A stretch of 64,000 nt of DNA from positions 19,020-83,019 of IMG/VR virus record IMGVR_UViG_3300032677_000017; one strand, written 5' to 3'. The position numbers and the translations under genes were made by a program. The DNA is from a virus. Within the stretch, counting starts at the first letter, position 1. Every line of letters begins with the position of its first letter. Under the pieces are notes generated by a model. It saw nothing but the letters and a program-made list of their open reading frames with translations. It had not been told where the DNA came from and searched no databases. This document shows, piece by piece, positions 8,239-16,926 of this stretch.

Positions 8239-10298
8239 GGGAAAACCGCCAGCAACTTCCTCAACCTGTCCGTGGAGCGCTGCAATTCTAAAGCATGCTC
8301 CGAGGATCTCTTTTTCTCTTCATCCCTTTTCTCTATGTACTCCATGGAGTAATCTCTTCCGGAGAGTGAAGCGGAGTCGGGGACGGTGGATAGACGATCA
8401 TACCAACTCATATCGTTGTTGCCCATCTCAGCCTTCTCCCTGCCAGCATCCTCTTCAGCCCGCTCAACGGCGCGGTCAATGTTGTCCTTGGATGGGCGCC
8501 ACGCTCCACGGAGAGCATCCATCCCGGAAACTCCCAACCCAAAGGGAGCAATCACCATGCCAAGGCGGGCGGTTTTGTATGCCTCCCTCAAAGCTGCATC
8601 CTTGTCTCCACCTGTTTCGGCATATGACTGAATCAGGGCCGTAATGGCGTCCTGCGATACACCCTTGCTGCAACTTGCTGCCTCCCTGGACATCTTGTAC
8701 TTCTTAACGGCACTCGCGAGGTCGGCTATCTTCTCGGACTTGAATACAAAGCCGATGGATTCATACAGCGAGTCCAGACTGCGACCGCCAATTTCAAACT
8801 CTATAATGTCGCCCAGCATCTCCCCCACCGGGCCGCCGGAGCGGGTAGGCACCTCGTCCAAATAGTCCCGAATAGCCTTCCGTATCGAGTTGGACGAAGA
8901 CGGCTTGCTCATCTCCATCAGCTTGTCCGTGCCAATTTGCTTTTGCAGCTTCTTGGGAACCCAGTCGTATGACTTGGATTCGCTATCCTTTCCTAGGCCG
9001 GAGAAAAACAGACGCGCCGTCTTGCGAATCAACCCGTTCGCTATCGCTCCGATGCGGGTCTCCTCCATCTCCTTCTCCCACTCCGGCTGATATCCCTCGG
9101 GAAGCGGGGCGATTTCACTCGGAACATCCTCATTCCGGTACTTCTTCGCCATTCTTACCTGCGACAAAAACTCGCTGTTGGGGTGCCTTCCGTGCGCCTC
9201 ATCTTGTCTGTAGCGGCTCAGCTCCCACTCATCGGGGAACTTGTACCCGTTCCGCACATAATCCTGCACCGCCCCTAACTCGACATTCACGGGATCCTTG
9301 GACAACGCACTGTCTCCCGGCTTTATCATCCTGTACGTTCCCGGATTGGTTCCCGGGCCTGCGGTCACCACGTCTCCAGAATGACGAGCCAAATTCACCT
9401 CTTCATCTGAGGGGAGCTTTTGCAAAGTTGCCGCCCATGCTTTTGGAGACACAAAATGAGACTGCGCTCTCTGTGCCGCAGTCATTGGAGGCGTGGCGCT
9501 GATGTTGTACTGTATCTTGCCTCTTGAATTAACGATGTCCTCTGGATTCTTGTCCAGCCAATACTCTCCGTTGGCGTTGTAGTTTCCGCCATTCCTGTAG
9601 GCCTGAAACCCACCCTGCTTCAGGTGAAGGTAAACAGCATACTCTTCAGAATCTTTCTCCGCAGTCGGGCCATCGAAAATTCCCAAGTGCTGGCCGGTGA
9701 CCCTTGCGCGATCAAAAGCCTGTTCCTCGGTGAGGATGTGGCCAGCGGGAGTAATGCCTGGAGTTACCATCCACTTCGTGGTGCCGGGGATAGGCGTGTT
9801 GTAGCTGAACAGCGACCCCGATTGTCCATTGGGAAAATGAACCGACGGGCGCTTGGTGATGTCAATCGTTCCCGGCGCAATCATCCCCTTCGCCTTGCTT
9901 GGCCCCGTGTTCTTCCAGGTGTTAAAAAGAGGAACATCTTCCGGGCGCGGCTTCTCTCCGACGCTATATGCGCCGTCATAGGTTTTTTCGGGAGACTTCT
10001 TGGGCTCCTTTTGAGACGGAAGGAGGGGATTCACGGGAGGAGTGGCTGGAGGAGGAAGTTTGGTTTCTGTTCCAGCGCCACGGAACTGCGGAGACTGCCA
10101 GTGGGTCTGGCGCTTCTGCTGCTCCGTCATGACCGGGGGAGCCTGGCTCACGGGAGTGCGTGGCGGAGGGGCAGATGACTGCATCCGCGCATCGTTGCCT
10201 GTGCCAACGACCGTAGGCGATGCCCAGTGCGTGTGCTGCCTCTGCCAGTCCGTCATGTTCTGGCCCAGCGTAGTGTCGAGGTTGTTGTTGTCTTCCAT
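8235..10298 (-). CDS. putative internal virion protein with HWxSP repeats
   Basis: The protein has 687 residues. The N-terminus carries RQHTHWASPTVVG and RQTHWQSPQFRGAG, and near residue 270 RAQSHFVSP, the same short motif as in the downstream 1,505-residue protein. Proline-rich linkers surround the motifs, and the C-terminal 350 residues are mostly helical and charged. No enzyme motif is recognised. The ATG overlaps the preceding stop (TAATG), and its own stop overlaps the next start. By position it is a candidate ejection protein. Product family unknown. Confidence 0.55.
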   Translation of the reverse strand: MEDNNNLDTTLGQNMTDWQRQHTHWASPTVVGTGNDARMQSSAPPPRTPVSQAPPVMTEQQKRQTHWQSPQFRGAGTETKLPPPATPPVNPLLPSQKEPKKSPEKTYDGAYSVGEKPRPEDVPLFNTWKNTGPSKAKGMIAPGTIDITKRPSVHFPNGQSGSLFSYNTPIPGTTKWMVTPGITPAGHILTEEQAFDRARVTGQHLGIFDGPTAEKDSEEYAVYLHLKQGGFQAYRNGGNYNANGEYWLDKNPEDIVNSRGKIQYNISATPPMTAAQRAQSHFVSPKAWAATLQKLPSDEEVNLARHSGDVVTAGPGTNPGTYRMIKPGDSALSKDPVNVELGAVQDYVRNGYKFPDEWELSRYRQDEAHGRHPNSEFLSQVRMAKKYRNEDVPSEIAPLPEGYQPEWEKEMEETRIGAIANGLIRKTARLFFSGLGKDSESKSYDWVPKKLQKQIGTDKLMEMSKPSSSNSIRKAIRDYLDEVPTRSGGPVGEMLGDIIEFEIGGRSLDSLYESIGFVFKSEKIADLASAVKKYKMSREAASCSKGVSQDAITALIQSYAETGGDKDAALREAYKTARLGMVIAPFGLGVSGMDALRGAWRPSKDNIDRAVERAEEDAGREKAEMGNNDMSWYDRLSTVPDSASLSGRDYSMEYIEKRDEEKKRSSEHALELQRSTDRLRKLLAVFP

Positions 10299-12622
10299 TA
10301 CGCAGCCTCAATTTGTCCAGTCTCGTGATTATAGACGTGAGTGTAGTTCTTCGATTGCGGTTCGGGTGCCTTCTCCTTGCCGCCCTCGGGGGACTCTACA
10401 TCTTTCAGCTTCTCCTCTTTCTTGGGCTCCTCTTTTTTCTTGGGAGCCGGAGAAACACCACGCGCCACAATCATCAGACGCCGCATGGCAACCCTCAGCT
10501 CCGCAGGAGTTTTTGCCTTGCTCAGGGCCCTCATGGCGCTCACTCCGTCAATATCGGTCATGGCGATAACCAGCCTCTGCTCTCCAATCTTCTGGATGGC
10601 AAAACCAAGCAACGCGCCCATCTCGAACCCTGTCGCAAGAGAACCGGAGAGCATACCAATGCCGCCTCCAATGGCTCCACCCACGGCCGCTCCAGTGAGA
10701 TTCCCAGACAACCCGGAGATAAAGTGCGTGATTGCACGAGAGCGGGAGATTGACTCGCCGGAACTCATTCCCGGGGTGGCATCCTGAGAGCGCTTGATAA
10801 TCTCCGCGCACTCGCGAAGGTTGGTAATCTGCCTGGCGTTGAACGCCTCTTCAAGAATACCGTCATCATACAAGGTGTTCAGAGTCCTGACCAGCCTCCT
10901 GCCCTGCATCTCGGTAGGAACCTGCTTGATAAGTGGATCCTTGATGACACCTTCAGGAGTTCCCTCGGTGTCCTTCTTTAAAGCATCGGAGATCTCGGAA
11001 AGAGCATACCCCTTCGACCATAGCTTGTTTGCCTCCATCCAGTTCTCATACATATCCGAGTCCTTGAAGGCAACCTTGGCATCCTCATTCATGGTCCTGA
11101 TTTCTTTTCCGACCTCGTAAGAGGTTTTTGCGTCATTCGCGTCCAGCGCCGCTCTTTGCATCTTGAGAAGCTGCGAGCGAACCTCCATATACGTTTGCAG
11201 TGGCTGTTTCGCCATCTTCATCGGCTCGATGCGAAGGTTTCCTTCCTTGATGGCCTTCTCTATCGTTGACTGGCCGTAATCGAGTTTGTGAACCAGGTTG
11301 CCGTTCCTGTCAACAAGGAAATTCTTCTCCTCTTCTGCGGAATCAATTTTGATGCCAAATTTCTCGGCCCTCGCAATGGCCGTCTTGACCAAGGAGCTGG
11401 CATCCGCCCAATCCTTTGGAACGTATTCCAAAGAGCGGTCCATGGCAGCATAGATCGGCTTGGCTCTCATAAAAGACGCGGTTGCCGCATCCTTCATGGC
11501 CGCCCCGGGCTCATATTGAATCGGCCCGGTCATGCCGGAGGTTTCACGGGCAACATCGCGAATCACCTGCTTCAGGGCTGCCTGCTGTGCCAGTCCAACC
11601 TTTGCCCAATGCTTTCTTCCAACACCAGACTTCTTCAGGTTGGTTGCGATGTCTCCGGCGCGGCTTTGCGGGTCTTTTTCTATGATGGTAACTGGAACCT
11701 TTGTTCCGTTGATATCAACCTCGGATGGCTTGATATCTCCGACGACCTTCTCTACCACCTTGTCGCCAATCTTTGATGCGGCCTCTTTGACGAACTCTTT
11801 TCCCGGGAACCTTTTTAATCCTAAAGCATAGAGGGGTATATCCACCAACCCGCGCCCCCACGCCCCGGAGATGTCTCCGCGATCCATGGCATCGTTGATG
11901 TTAAGAGCTACCCCGGCAATTCCAGCAATAGGAGTGACAGATGCCGCTAAAGTAGTACCGCCGCGAATATACTCCAGCATTTTGACAAGATCATTACCTT
12001 TCGGGATATCATTGTGCGCCTGAACGATATACCTCTCTGCCTCTTCCGCAGCCGCCTGGCGCGACCCCATTTCGGATTTCGCAAAGCGCTCTGCGGCAAT
12101 CGCGGCCGGAGCGACAGGAGGATCCACCTTGAACATGATTTTCTCTGCGGGAGTCGCAGGCGGAGCAAGCATGGATGCCGCCCCCTCCGGAATACCCTTC
12201 AGTTCCGCTTTTACGTTCGCCCAAAGTCCAACAGGGGGCGCGTTCTCTTTTTCCACCTTAGGGCCATGTGCAACATCGTGCTCATACTGCCTCTTCAGGT
12301 CCGGGTCAGTGAAGTCATATCCAAGCTCTTTGGCCTCCCCCACCTTTCCATACAGAACACTCACCGGCTTGCCGCCGCCCTTGGGGCGCATCAGGTAGTG
12401 GCCCTGCGGCTCCTTGTCTTTCTGTTGATCGGCCCAATACGTCTCTTGCAGCTTCGAGACATTGCTCTTGATCCTTTCATCATCAAGATGAGCATACTCC
12501 GGAAAGGCTGACCTGAACTTGGCGGGGTCAGACATGTTTTCCAAGATGCGTCCATCGCCCCAATCCTTGAGGCCCGGATACCTCTTGCGAACATCCTCTA
12601 TTGGATTCCAACGATCAGGCAT
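10298..12622 (-). CDS. putative internal virion protein with RxxYP-type N-terminal domain
   Basis: The protein has 774 residues. It opens with a small domain (IEDVRKRYPGLKDWGDGRI...) of the kind found at the N-termini of phage polyvalent and ejected proteins. A Gly/Ala-rich stretch near residues 640-690 (GLSGNLTGAAVGGAIGGGIGM...) could enter a membrane, and a Lys/Glu-rich tail follows. It sits between two other large internal-protein candidates. This suits an ejection or pore-forming protein, but no homology can be proved here. Confidence 0.5.
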   Translation of the reverse strand: MPDRWNPIEDVRKRYPGLKDWGDGRILENMSDPAKFRSAFPEYAHLDDERIKSNVSKLQETYWADQQKDKEPQGHYLMRPKGGGKPVSVLYGKVGEAKELGYDFTDPDLKRQYEHDVAHGPKVEKENAPPVGLWANVKAELKGIPEGAASMLAPPATPAEKIMFKVDPPVAPAAIAAERFAKSEMGSRQAAAEEAERYIVQAHNDIPKGNDLVKMLEYIRGGTTLAASVTPIAGIAGVALNINDAMDRGDISGAWGRGLVDIPLYALGLKRFPGKEFVKEAASKIGDKVVEKVVGDIKPSEVDINGTKVPVTIIEKDPQSRAGDIATNLKKSGVGRKHWAKVGLAQQAALKQVIRDVARETSGMTGPIQYEPGAAMKDAATASFMRAKPIYAAMDRSLEYVPKDWADASSLVKTAIARAEKFGIKIDSAEEEKNFLVDRNGNLVHKLDYGQSTIEKAIKEGNLRIEPMKMAKQPLQTYMEVRSQLLKMQRAALDANDAKTSYEVGKEIRTMNEDAKVAFKDSDMYENWMEANKLWSKGYALSEISDALKKDTEGTPEGVIKDPLIKQVPTEMQGRRLVRTLNTLYDDGILEEAFNARQITNLRECAEIIKRSQDATPGMSSGESISRSRAITHFISGLSGNLTGAAVGGAIGGGIGMLSGSLATGFEMGALLGFAIQKIGEQRLVIAMTDIDGVSAMRALSKAKTPAELRVAMRRLMIVARGVSPAPKKKEEPKKEEKLKDVESPEGGKEKAPEPQSKNYTHVYNHETGQIEAA

Positions 12623-12628
12623 AGATTA

Positions 12629-14272
12629 TTACCATCCATCAGGCATAGATTTCGGAGCAGAACCCGCAGGTGCCGGTTGCGTAACAACTCCGGGAGTTAT
12701 CCTCTTCCTGTTCAACGAAGATGATCCAACTGCCGAAACAGCATCAGGGTTGAACTCTTCAGCGCCAGACAAAAATGCCTCGCGCCTTGCTTTCATTTTA
12801 TCTGCCGCAGATTTGATGATGGAGGCCATCTGCTTCCGTTGGGTGTCGTCGTAAAGAGTACCGCTTCCCCATCTCTCCGCATTAGCGGTCGCAGCATCCG
12901 CCCATCCACGAGAACCCTGAATCAACTTTTGTTCCTGTTGCGTAAAGCGAATACCAGCACCACTCCCGGGAGCAGCATCCTTGGCAACCTCAAAGAAGGC
13001 AAGCGTAAGCGCAACATCTCCCGGGCCGGTCGGATTGGATATGTAATCATCGGCAGCGCTTGCGGTGGTTTCAATCTTATCCATTGGGGCAAGTTGCTTC
13101 TGAAAAGCGAGAAAGTCTTTCAGGTTTGTCTCAGACCTCCTCAACTGATAATTCAAGTCGGCCAAGTGGGATGCGTGGCCCGCCAACGCCATGCGCTTGG
13201 AAGCATACGGGTTCTTGCTGTCGTAGCGAGACTTGTAAAACTGTCCCTCCTCGTTCCACCCCCACTCACTCACTGGCTTGCTGATAGACTTCGCAAACAG
13301 TTCTTTGTCCTGATCCTCCGCGCTCTTCTTGGCTGTCGAGGCAAACGTCAGACCTGGAGGGATGCTGGAGCTTACCTTTCCACTTGGATCCTTGTACTCC
13401 CCACTGTTCTCGTTATAGAAGTATGGGTAGTGCTGCCCAGACTCGTCCACCATGTCAAGTTTCTTCCACTTTTCCTTCTCGACGATTGGAGAAAGGGTCT
13501 CTGTCAATCTCTGCAATTCACCATCTTCTTCTTCACCCCGGTGGCTCTTCAACAGTAAGGCCTCGCGCCTGTCCATCAGTTCTTTGGTCTTCTTCGCGGA
13601 TGAGAATTGCGAGTCTTCTAGTTGAATCGCCTGCGCCGCCTGGTGAGCTTGCTGCGCCACTCCAAGAAGGGTTCCATAGACCGGCGGAGGCATCTTTGAC
13701 CACATCTCGATGATTCCCTCCCGCTTCGTGGCGGGATCGGGAGACTGGGCCTTCTGCTGAGGAGTCATTTCATCCTGCTTCTTGCCGCCCTTTTTCTTTT
13801 TCCCGTCATCCCATTGCGACACGCGAAACTGCTTGACCTTTCCCCACGCGTTATCCACCAGAGCCTTGTCGTCATGAAGGAGCTTGAAGTCCTCGTCAGT
13901 CATGCCCTCCGGCTTCTGGTTGGGGTTCTGCATGAGCTTCTGGATGTCTTCCGGCTTGACGCTCTTCTGAACGGCACCGGCAATCGTCCCCTGGAGCTTC
14001 TGCGCCGCCATCGTGTAGAGGGCGACATTGGTCTTGTCGGTACGATCAAGCTCCTTGGCTTGCTTCTCCTGAGCCTGTGCCCTTCCAGCCATGATGCCGC
14101 GCATCACGGAATCAAGGACAGATGCCACGCCTCCAGCCTTGGTCGGAGCCACCGAAAACTGCTTCGTCTCCGGAGCAGGAATAGGAGAAGGACTCGGCTC
14201 CCTCAGCGGAGGAAGCTCTGGTGCTTGATAAGGAGTCGGATTGGTTGGATCATACTGTGCCACATTTGCCAT
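12629..14272 (-). CDS. putative internal virion protein
   Basis: The protein has 547 residues with a proline-rich first 50 residues, then a mostly helical Lys/Glu/Gln-rich body. A GGAGATAAAA site precedes the ATG. It has no cysteine cluster and no catalytic motif that I recognise. Its position after the small glycine-tailed protein and before the giant proteins suggests a core or ejection component of a podovirus-like particle. Confidence 0.5.
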   Translation of the reverse strand: MANVAQYDPTNPTPYQAPELPPLREPSPSPIPAPETKQFSVAPTKAGGVASVLDSVMRGIMAGRAQAQEKQAKELDRTDKTNVALYTMAAQKLQGTIAGAVQKSVKPEDIQKLMQNPNQKPEGMTDEDFKLLHDDKALVDNAWGKVKQFRVSQWDDGKKKKGGKKQDEMTPQQKAQSPDPATKREGIIEMWSKMPPPVYGTLLGVAQQAHQAAQAIQLEDSQFSSAKKTKELMDRREALLLKSHRGEEEDGELQRLTETLSPIVEKEKWKKLDMVDESGQHYPYFYNENSGEYKDPSGKVSSSIPPGLTFASTAKKSAEDQDKELFAKSISKPVSEWGWNEEGQFYKSRYDSKNPYASKRMALAGHASHLADLNYQLRRSETNLKDFLAFQKQLAPMDKIETTASAADDYISNPTGPGDVALTLAFFEVAKDAAPGSGAGIRFTQQEQKLIQGSRGWADAATANAERWGSGTLYDDTQRKQMASIIKSAADKMKARREAFLSGAEEFNPDAVSAVGSSSLNRKRITPGVVTQPAPAGSAPKSMPDGW

Positions 14273-14332
14273 TTTTATCTCCTACGTCCTAATTCACCGA
14301 CCGCCAACACCACCAAATATGCCACCACCACC

Positions 14333-14944
14333 TCACTTTCCACCGCCACCGCCCCCATGGGCAATACCGGCCGCGCCCATGGTGGCGGCATCTCCAGCCA
14401 GAGAAGTAAACGCCCCCAGCGTCTGACCCTTCTGCTGAAGCTGAAGCTGTTGGGTTTCAAGCTGCTGGCTCCCCATGGTTGAGGAGAGGTTTCCTGCGGC
14501 ACTGGTTCCCTGGATACCAAGACTTCCCGCTCCCTGTGAAAGGCCTACAGTCTGAGATCCTATCTGGCCGAGCGCATTGAAGGATCCCAGGTAACCCTGC
14601 GTGGCAGCCGCGCCCACGTCTGCCCCCTGCTTGGCAGATACGCCCTCCAAGGCGAGATTCTTTTCGCCGCCCGCCGGAGCGTTCTGCATGATGTTTTGTT
14701 TGGCACCGGCCGCAGCCTCGTTGACCTGTTGCTCGATAGGAGCAATGGCCGTGTGAATCGCGGAGGGAGATCCGCTGGCTTCAGCCTGATAAAACTGATT
14801 GGCGGCGCTGATACCCTGAATCCCGGTCTCGTACATCTGGTTCGACTGGGACATGAAGTTGTTGGCATTCCGCGTCAGAGCGTTGACATCTGCCGTCTGG
14901 GCGCTGGTAGTGCTTGGGGATATCCCGATATTTGGTTTTCCCAC
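14333..14944 (-). CDS. putative small virion protein, Gly/Ala/Gln-rich
   Basis: The protein has 203 residues with low complexity: Ser/Asn/Gln-rich helices followed by a GGGGGGK tail. Composition and position (immediately before the large internal proteins) resemble internal virion proteins of T7-like phages, such as the gp14 position. No direct motif supports this, so the assignment is by context. Confidence 0.45.
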   Translation of the reverse strand: MGKPNIGISPSTTSAQTADVNALTRNANNFMSQSNQMYETGIQGISAANQFYQAEASGSPSAIHTAIAPIEQQVNEAAAGAKQNIMQNAPAGGEKNLALEGVSAKQGADVGAAATQGYLGSFNALGQIGSQTVGLSQGAGSLGIQGTSAAGNLSSTMGSQQLETQQLQLQQKGQTLGAFTSLAGDAATMGAAGIAHGGGGGGK

Positions 14945-14949
14945 AGGAG

Positions 14950-14963
14950 GTTACCTCAGTAAC
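14950..14963. promoter_or_regulatory. GTTAC-N4-GTAAC inverted repeat
   Basis: A small inverted repeat lies in the 45-bp gap between the GNAT-like gene and the next gene. It contains the same GTTAC half-site seen upstream of phage promoters, but no -35/-10 pair at the usual distance is visible. It may be a binding site. Confidence 0.25.
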
Positions 14964-14989
14964 ATCCTAGACCAAAACACCGGCAACGA

Positions 14990-15604
14990 CTAGGTTTGCA
15001 GCATCCATTGTGTCAAACGAATCTCAAAATCCTCTCGGGAAAGAGTGGAGATAACACCTCCCACCAAGCCATCTCCTCGGGCAATCATCTTGGGAACTGT
15101 CGCCAGATCCCTGAAGCCAAACCGTTTCAGGTAGTTGGCGGACAGATGATTGTCTTCGTAGCGCTGTGCGTGGATATAGAGCAGGTTCATCTCATTGAAG
15201 AGGTGAGAAATTCCGAGCCAGGTCATAATCTCCTGGTCTTCTGTCCCCCACGTCCACCGAATGAAACCGTAGGCCCCAAAAGCGGAGCGCTCCTTGCCGC
15301 CCATCACGGATACCGTCCAAACCATCCCGCCGGTTCTGAAGACGTCCCCCTCCCACTTGCCCATAATCACCATGGGCTGCATGGCTAGATAGGTAGTTAT
15401 CGCGTCGAAGGATAGATCTTTCACGCCGCAAAACATGGCCTGGAGGTTTTCCCGGCGATAAACAGAGCGCCTGCCACCGGCCAAGGCAAAATAGAGGTTG
15501 CCGAGGAATCCGTCTGGAAAGATGGGATTATTGCGGTCGTACCGGATCGCCTGCCAATCACCAATCCGGTAGTTCTCTTTCTTTAGTTCGTCGAAGATGG
15601 ACAT
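14990..15604 (-). CDS. GNAT-like virion protein (T7 gp13-type candidate)
   Basis: The protein has 204 residues. The C-terminal half reads like a GNAT acetyltransferase fold ending in the acceptor helix (YIHAQRYEDNHLSANYLKRFGFRDLATVPKMI), with a YGFIRWTWG strand before it. GNAT-like proteins occupy the first internal-protein position (gp13) of T7-like podoviruses, which matches its place here before the internal proteins. Catalytic activity is uncertain. The TCCGTATACGGA palindrome fills the gap just before its ATG. Confidence 0.55.
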   Translation of the reverse strand: MSIFDELKKENYRIGDWQAIRYDRNNPIFPDGFLGNLYFALAGGRRSVYRRENLQAMFCGVKDLSFDAITTYLAMQPMVIMGKWEGDVFRTGGMVWTVSVMGGKERSAFGAYGFIRWTWGTEDQEIMTWLGISHLFNEMNLLYIHAQRYEDNHLSANYLKRFGFRDLATVPKMIARGDGLVGGVISTLSREDFEIRLTQWMLQT

Positions 15605-15619
15605 TCCGTATACGGACTA
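15605..15619. promoter_or_regulatory. TAGTCCGTATACGGA stop-linked palindrome, copy 1
   Basis: The perfect 12-bp palindrome TCCGTATACGGA follows directly after the TAG stop of the 15617-15880 gene and abuts the next ATG. It can fold as TCCG-TATA-CGGA. Two more copies occur at 42021-42037 and 61909-61924. Confidence 0.5.
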
Positions 15620-15880
15620 CTGTGGACGCCCGGGGATGGCGATATTCGATGGGCCGGAAAGTTCGCGCACCGCGTGGTTCAGAGTCGCCACAACGTTCAT
15701 CAGCAGAACCGTCCTCTGGTCAGCGATGGCCAGCTCACGCTTGCCGATGGCATCGGTAACCACATCATCAAGAAACAGCTTGATCTGGTTGACAGCCCGG
15801 GCGATCTGGGCAACAGATGCCCCTGGCTCCAGAGTGATGGACGGAAGAGTATTACCGACAGGCATCGTTACAAGCGACAC
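15617..15880 (-). CDS. small protein of unknown function
   Basis: The protein has 87 residues from a GTG start 5-6 nt after an AGGAGG site; the open frame extends further upstream without such a site. The body is helical (SVAQIARAVNQIKLFLDDVVTDAIGKRELAIADQRTVLLMNVVATLNHAVREL). Small helical proteins at this place may be tail or internal-core chaperones, but nothing identifies it. Confidence 0.55.
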   Translation of the reverse strand: MSLVTMPVGNTLPSITLEPGASVAQIARAVNQIKLFLDDVVTDAIGKRELAIADQRTVLLMNVVATLNHAVRELSGPSNIAIPGRPQ

Positions 15881-15888
15881 ATTTCCTC

Positions 15889-16161
15889 CTAAAACGTCAA
15901 AACATTTCCCTTGAGAGATTCTACAGCATCCGACATGGCCGTAACCTCGCGGCTGCGCCCCATCTCTCCGGCGTGACGATCCCTCAACCAGCACCCGATA
16001 GCCCTTTGGATGCTTTCCTTGGTGGGAGATCCTGCTCCGTGGTAGTTGCTGATCAGAGAATCCACATCAATCCATGCAGGCTCACACACGCCATTCACAT
16101 GAACATGAACAGCAATCTCGCCGGTCTGCCGATCAAACTCCGAATTGAGAATCCGCAACAT
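15889..16161 (-). CDS. small protein of unknown function
   Basis: The protein has about 90 residues if it starts at MLRILNSEFDRQTG; the frame is open for another 33 codons upstream, with poor coding character. The N-terminal part is beta-like (GEIAVHVHVNGVCEPAWIDVDSLI) and the rest helical. The start is uncertain because no clear ribosome site is visible. Confidence 0.45.
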   Translation of the reverse strand: MLRILNSEFDRQTGEIAVHVHVNGVCEPAWIDVDSLISNYHGAGSPTKESIQRAIGCWLRDRHAGEMGRSREVTAMSDAVESLKGNVLTF

Positions 16162-16231
16162 GCCTATAGCATGGCACGGCCGCTGCGTCAAAGTCAAAAC
16201 ATTTCTGCGGTCAATTCGTCTGATCGATTGT

Positions 16232-16708
16232 CTAGCTCGGTGCCGTGAAAGCCGTAACAATGCCGTTCTTGAAGGTCAATGACCCGTTCGATCCGCCGCC
16301 TGTCAGCTTGGCCAGAACCACGGTTCCACTCGCCCCACTCTGCGTCAACTGATTGAATTGAAGCTGGAGTCCGGTGAGACCCTTCAGGGCGCTCGGTCCG
16401 CCAAGGTCCAACTGGGGGCCGAGGGCTGGGGCGCTATACGAACTGTTCGCGTGAGACAGAGAAACGGCATCCGTGGGGTTCTCTGGCTTTGCCAGGCCCG
16501 TTAGCTTACCCCCGGCCACATCCACACCGGCAGGAAGAACGGACGGGCCTACGGCCCCATTCGCCAGATTGGCGGCGTTGACAATCTGATCCATGAACTG
16601 GTTGAAATATGCCAACCCCCCCTCTGGAGCCAAATCCTCGGGGCGGAAGTTGGGCCTTTGAATAGGAACCGGATTGCTCTTTGTGGGCGCAACACTGCCT
16701 TTTGCCAT
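16232..16708 (-). CDS. putative virion/tail appendage protein
   Basis: The protein has 158 residues. A proline-rich head is followed by a helix (GGLAYFNQFMDQIVNAANLANGAVGPSVLPAGVDVAGGKLTGL) of the sort seen at trimeric fibre or tail N-termini, then a beta-rich C-terminus (GTVVLAKLTGGGSNGSLTFKNGIVTAFTAP). A short tail-fibre-like protein is possible. Assigned by composition and position only. Confidence 0.4.
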   Translation of the reverse strand: MAKGSVAPTKSNPVPIQRPNFRPEDLAPEGGLAYFNQFMDQIVNAANLANGAVGPSVLPAGVDVAGGKLTGLAKPENPTDAVSLSHANSSYSAPALGPQLDLGGPSALKGLTGLQLQFNQLTQSGASGTVVLAKLTGGGSNGSLTFKNGIVTAFTAPS

Positions 16709-16716
16709 ATATCCTC

Positions 16717-16926
16717 CTACGCCATCAAGCCGACGCTGCGGCTCGGTCTACGCCGGTCCTCATACCACTTCTCGCAGTCTGTAAGGCGATGAATGGAGAG
16801 TTCGAAGATATCGCGGCTCTCCATATGAGCCGCCCCGCACGAGTTGCAGTACGGGTGGTGGTCAATAAGCCACACGCAGCGCTTGCGGCGATTGTTGCAC
16901 TTGAAGCAAAGGAGCCTTACGGTCAT
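16717..16926 (-). CDS. small zinc-ribbon protein
   Basis: The protein has 69 residues with two CxxC-type pairs (CFKC and CNSC) spaced 18 residues apart, a typical zinc ribbon. Its start overlaps the end of the 1,442-residue gene (ATGA). It may be an assembly factor or nucleic-acid binder. Confidence 0.6.
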   Translation of the reverse strand: MTVRLLCFKCNNRRKRCVWLIDHHPYCNSCGAAHMESRDIFELSIHRLTDCEKWYEDRRRPSRSVGLMA

